24,435 bases of DNA from Bacteriovoracaceae bacterium (lineage in GTDB: Bacteria; Bdellovibrionota; Bacteriovoracia; Bacteriovoracales; Bacteriovoracaceae): positions 1-24,435 of the forward strand of contig CANETG010000010.1 of NCBI GenBank assembly GCA_947440875.1. The letters run 5' to 3'. Numbering within the stretch: the first letter of the stretch is position 1; each line of letters starts with the position of its first letter. The notes under the pieces were generated by a model, which had not been told where the DNA came from, searched no databases, and was given only the letters and a program-made list of their open reading frames with translations. Positions 23,276 through 24,435 of this stretch are shown piece after piece. The translations under genes were made by a program, and so were the position numbers.

Positions 23276-23614
23276 TATGAAAAAGAAGGGGATGAATATA
23301 ATGTTTGCCGCAAATGCCTTTATTTGAGGAGATGCGCAGACTGAAGTTTTCTTGAGTTTGCCCTGTTTGGTCTTGATTCAAACCGTAGCTTGCAGTTTGC
23401 CTTGGTCAGATCACTCGGAAGTATTAGCCTTAAAAAATCTGGGGGACTATCCTGAATTTGTCTTTTATCCTGACACAATTATTTTCGACCCAATCTCATG
23501 CCTCGACTTCAATTGGTCGCTCTGAGTGGACTTACTTCTCAAGAAATAGCTCCACTCATCAGAAAATCCGTCACTACGGAGTAATAAACAAATCTAAAAT
23601 GGAATGAGGTCTTT
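23276..23614. other. Intergenic region between PPK2 and alcohol dehydrogenase genes
   Basis: No supported gene. TTTGCC occurs three times (near 23304, 23357 and 23395), the first inside the dyad TTTGC-C-GCAAA (23304-23314), and the last two lie in a longer imperfect direct repeat ending TTGGTC. A TATAAT (23297-23302) lacks a good -35. A 57-codon frame from TTG 23352 to TGA 23525 has a hydrophobic start with a lipobox-like TVAC, but no ribosome binding site. Confidence 0.4.
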
Positions 23615-24435
23615 ATGCTAGAAAGTTATGGATACGCAGCCACGAAATTGAATACAAAACTCCGCCCCGTTCACTTCGAGCGAGAAGGTTTGAGACCCCA
23701 TGATATCGCCATCACCATCCAGTACTGTGGTGTCTGCCACTCAGATCTCCATCAGGTAAAAAACGATTGGGGAAACACTGTCTATCCCTGTCTTCCGGGC
23801 CACGAAATTGTCGGGCTGGTCGATGACTTCGGCGTCGATGTGAAAGGGTTTCAAAGAGGTGAGTTAGTGGGTGTGGGTTGCATGATCGGCTCCTGCGGGA
23901 ACTGCGTTTCTTGCAAAGAGGGACTCGAGCAGTACTGTGAAAAAGGATTTCTCGGAACGTACAATGGACCTCTAGAACCAGACGGCACAAATACTTTCGG
24001 CGGCTACTCGAATAATATTGTCGTCAGCGATCATTTCGTTCTCAAAATTCCTGAGGGACTTGAACCCGAATTCGTCGGTCCCATTCTGTGTGCGGGAGTG
24101 ACGACTTATTCTCCGCTAAAAAATTGGGGTGTGAGCGAAGGCGATATGGTCGCCGTGGTTGGCTTCGGCGGTCTCGGTCATATGGCGACTCAAATCGCCA
24201 GAGCGATGGGCGCAGAGGTCACTGTGATTTCCACCACGAAGGATAAGGAAGATGATGCTTTGAAACTCGGAGCGGATGCCTTCGTCCTCTCGACCAAAAA
24301 GAAAGAAATGGACGAACTAAAAGGTCAGTTCGATCTCATCATCAATACGATTCCCGACAAACACGAAGTCGATCCGTACCTCGAGCTACTCGCTCGCGAC
24401 GGCTCAATGGTTATGGTGGGAGTTCTTGTCCCGGA
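23615..24435 (+). CDS. Zinc-dependent NAD(P)H alcohol dehydrogenase (YahK/CAD-like), 3' end cut
   Basis: The first 273 codons of a medium-chain dehydrogenase are present. It has the catalytic-zinc segment YCGVCHSDLH (37-46), GHEIVG, a structural-zinc cluster GSCGNCVSCKEGLEQYC, and the Rossmann motif GFGGLGHMATQIA. The substrate-side sequence resembles the YahK/cinnamyl-alcohol dehydrogenase group, which reduces aldehydes with NADPH. GAGG lies 5 nt before the ATG. The frame is open to the right edge and the C-terminal ~75 residues are missing from the window. Methylglyoxal or other toxic aldehydes are possible substrates (inference). Confidence 0.94.
   Translation, partial: MLESYGYAATKLNTKLRPVHFEREGLRPHDIAITIQYCGVCHSDLHQVKNDWGNTVYPCLPGHEIVGLVDDFGVDVKGFQRGELVGVGCMIGSCGNCVSCKEGLEQYCEKGFLGTYNGPLEPDGTNTFGGYSNNIVVSDHFVLKIPEGLEPEFVGPILCAGVTTYSPLKNWGVSEGDMVAVVGFGGLGHMATQIARAMGAEVTVISTTKDKEDDALKLGADAFVLSTKKKEMDELKGQFDLIINTIPDKHEVDPYLELLARDGSMVMVGVLVP

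Noticed and set aside
1..24435. CRISPR arrays, tRNA/rRNA genes, insertion sequences, prophage or integration sites
   Set aside because: No regularly spaced repeats, cloverleaf or CCA ends, transposase or integrase motifs, or flanking duplications were seen.

Overview
The window looks like chromosomal DNA from a Gram-negative bacterium of mid-40s %GC (judged by eye). Lipoprotein signal peptides, predicted outer-membrane barrels, many secreted proteins of unknown function, and the mix of OtsA-OtsB fusion, SelO, PPK2, HTTM and royal-jelly-family genes fit a Bdellovibrionota (Bacteriovorax/Peredibacter-like) genome. That assignment is an inference from gene content; no rRNA or other marker gene is present. 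Genes are densely packed in short operons on both strands, and start/stop overlaps (ATGA, TAATG) are frequent. I see no insertion sequence, prophage, CRISPR array, tRNA or rRNA.

Layout. 1-3.1 kb: a cell-surface locus with a truncated secreted protein and an NfrB-like membrane glycosyltransferase (minus), divergent from a small outer-membrane-barrel-like protein. 3.3-4.8 kb: an HTTM (gamma-carboxylase-like) membrane protein with its membrane-anchored companion, preceded by a strong terminator. 4.8-6.1 kb: a compact metal-handling locus. A secreted histidine-rich peptide is coupled to a short HvfC/BufC (DUF2063)-like protein, divergent from an unknown 92-residue protein and a CopZ-like HMA chaperone. 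6.1-7.7 kb: a SAM methyltransferase and a secreted unknown. 7.7-12.8 kb: an osmoadaptation block with fused trehalose-6-phosphate synthase/phosphatase overlapping an MscS channel gene, divergent from a GH15 trehalase/glucoamylase-like enzyme. 13.0-13.6 kb: a duplicated c-type haem lipoprotein. 13.6-14.1 kb: a gene-free stretch with strong potential RNA structure. 14.1-17.2 kb: a three-gene operon of a membrane protein, an unknown and the AMPylase SelO. 17.2-18.3 kb: methylglyoxal synthase coupled to a secreted alpha/beta hydrolase. 18.4-22.4 kb: a royal-jelly/Yellow lipoprotein, a cysteine-rich mini-protein, Hsp20, a secreted endonuclease/phosphatase-fold enzyme and two small exported proteins. 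22.4-24.4 kb: a PPK2 kinase and a truncated zinc alcohol dehydrogenase.

Much of the window reads as stress and envelope physiology: trehalose turnover and pressure release, metal buffering, AMPylation, polyphosphate, small heat-shock protein and methylglyoxal. The most unusual points are the histidine-rich peptide/DUF2063-like locus, the NfrB-like synthase without its c-di-GMP domain, the structured intergenic region at 13.8-14.04 kb, several genes whose promoter -10 box lies exactly 6 nt before the ATG (apparent leaderless mRNAs), and a perfect 10-bp hairpin burying a ribosome binding site at 21.8 kb.
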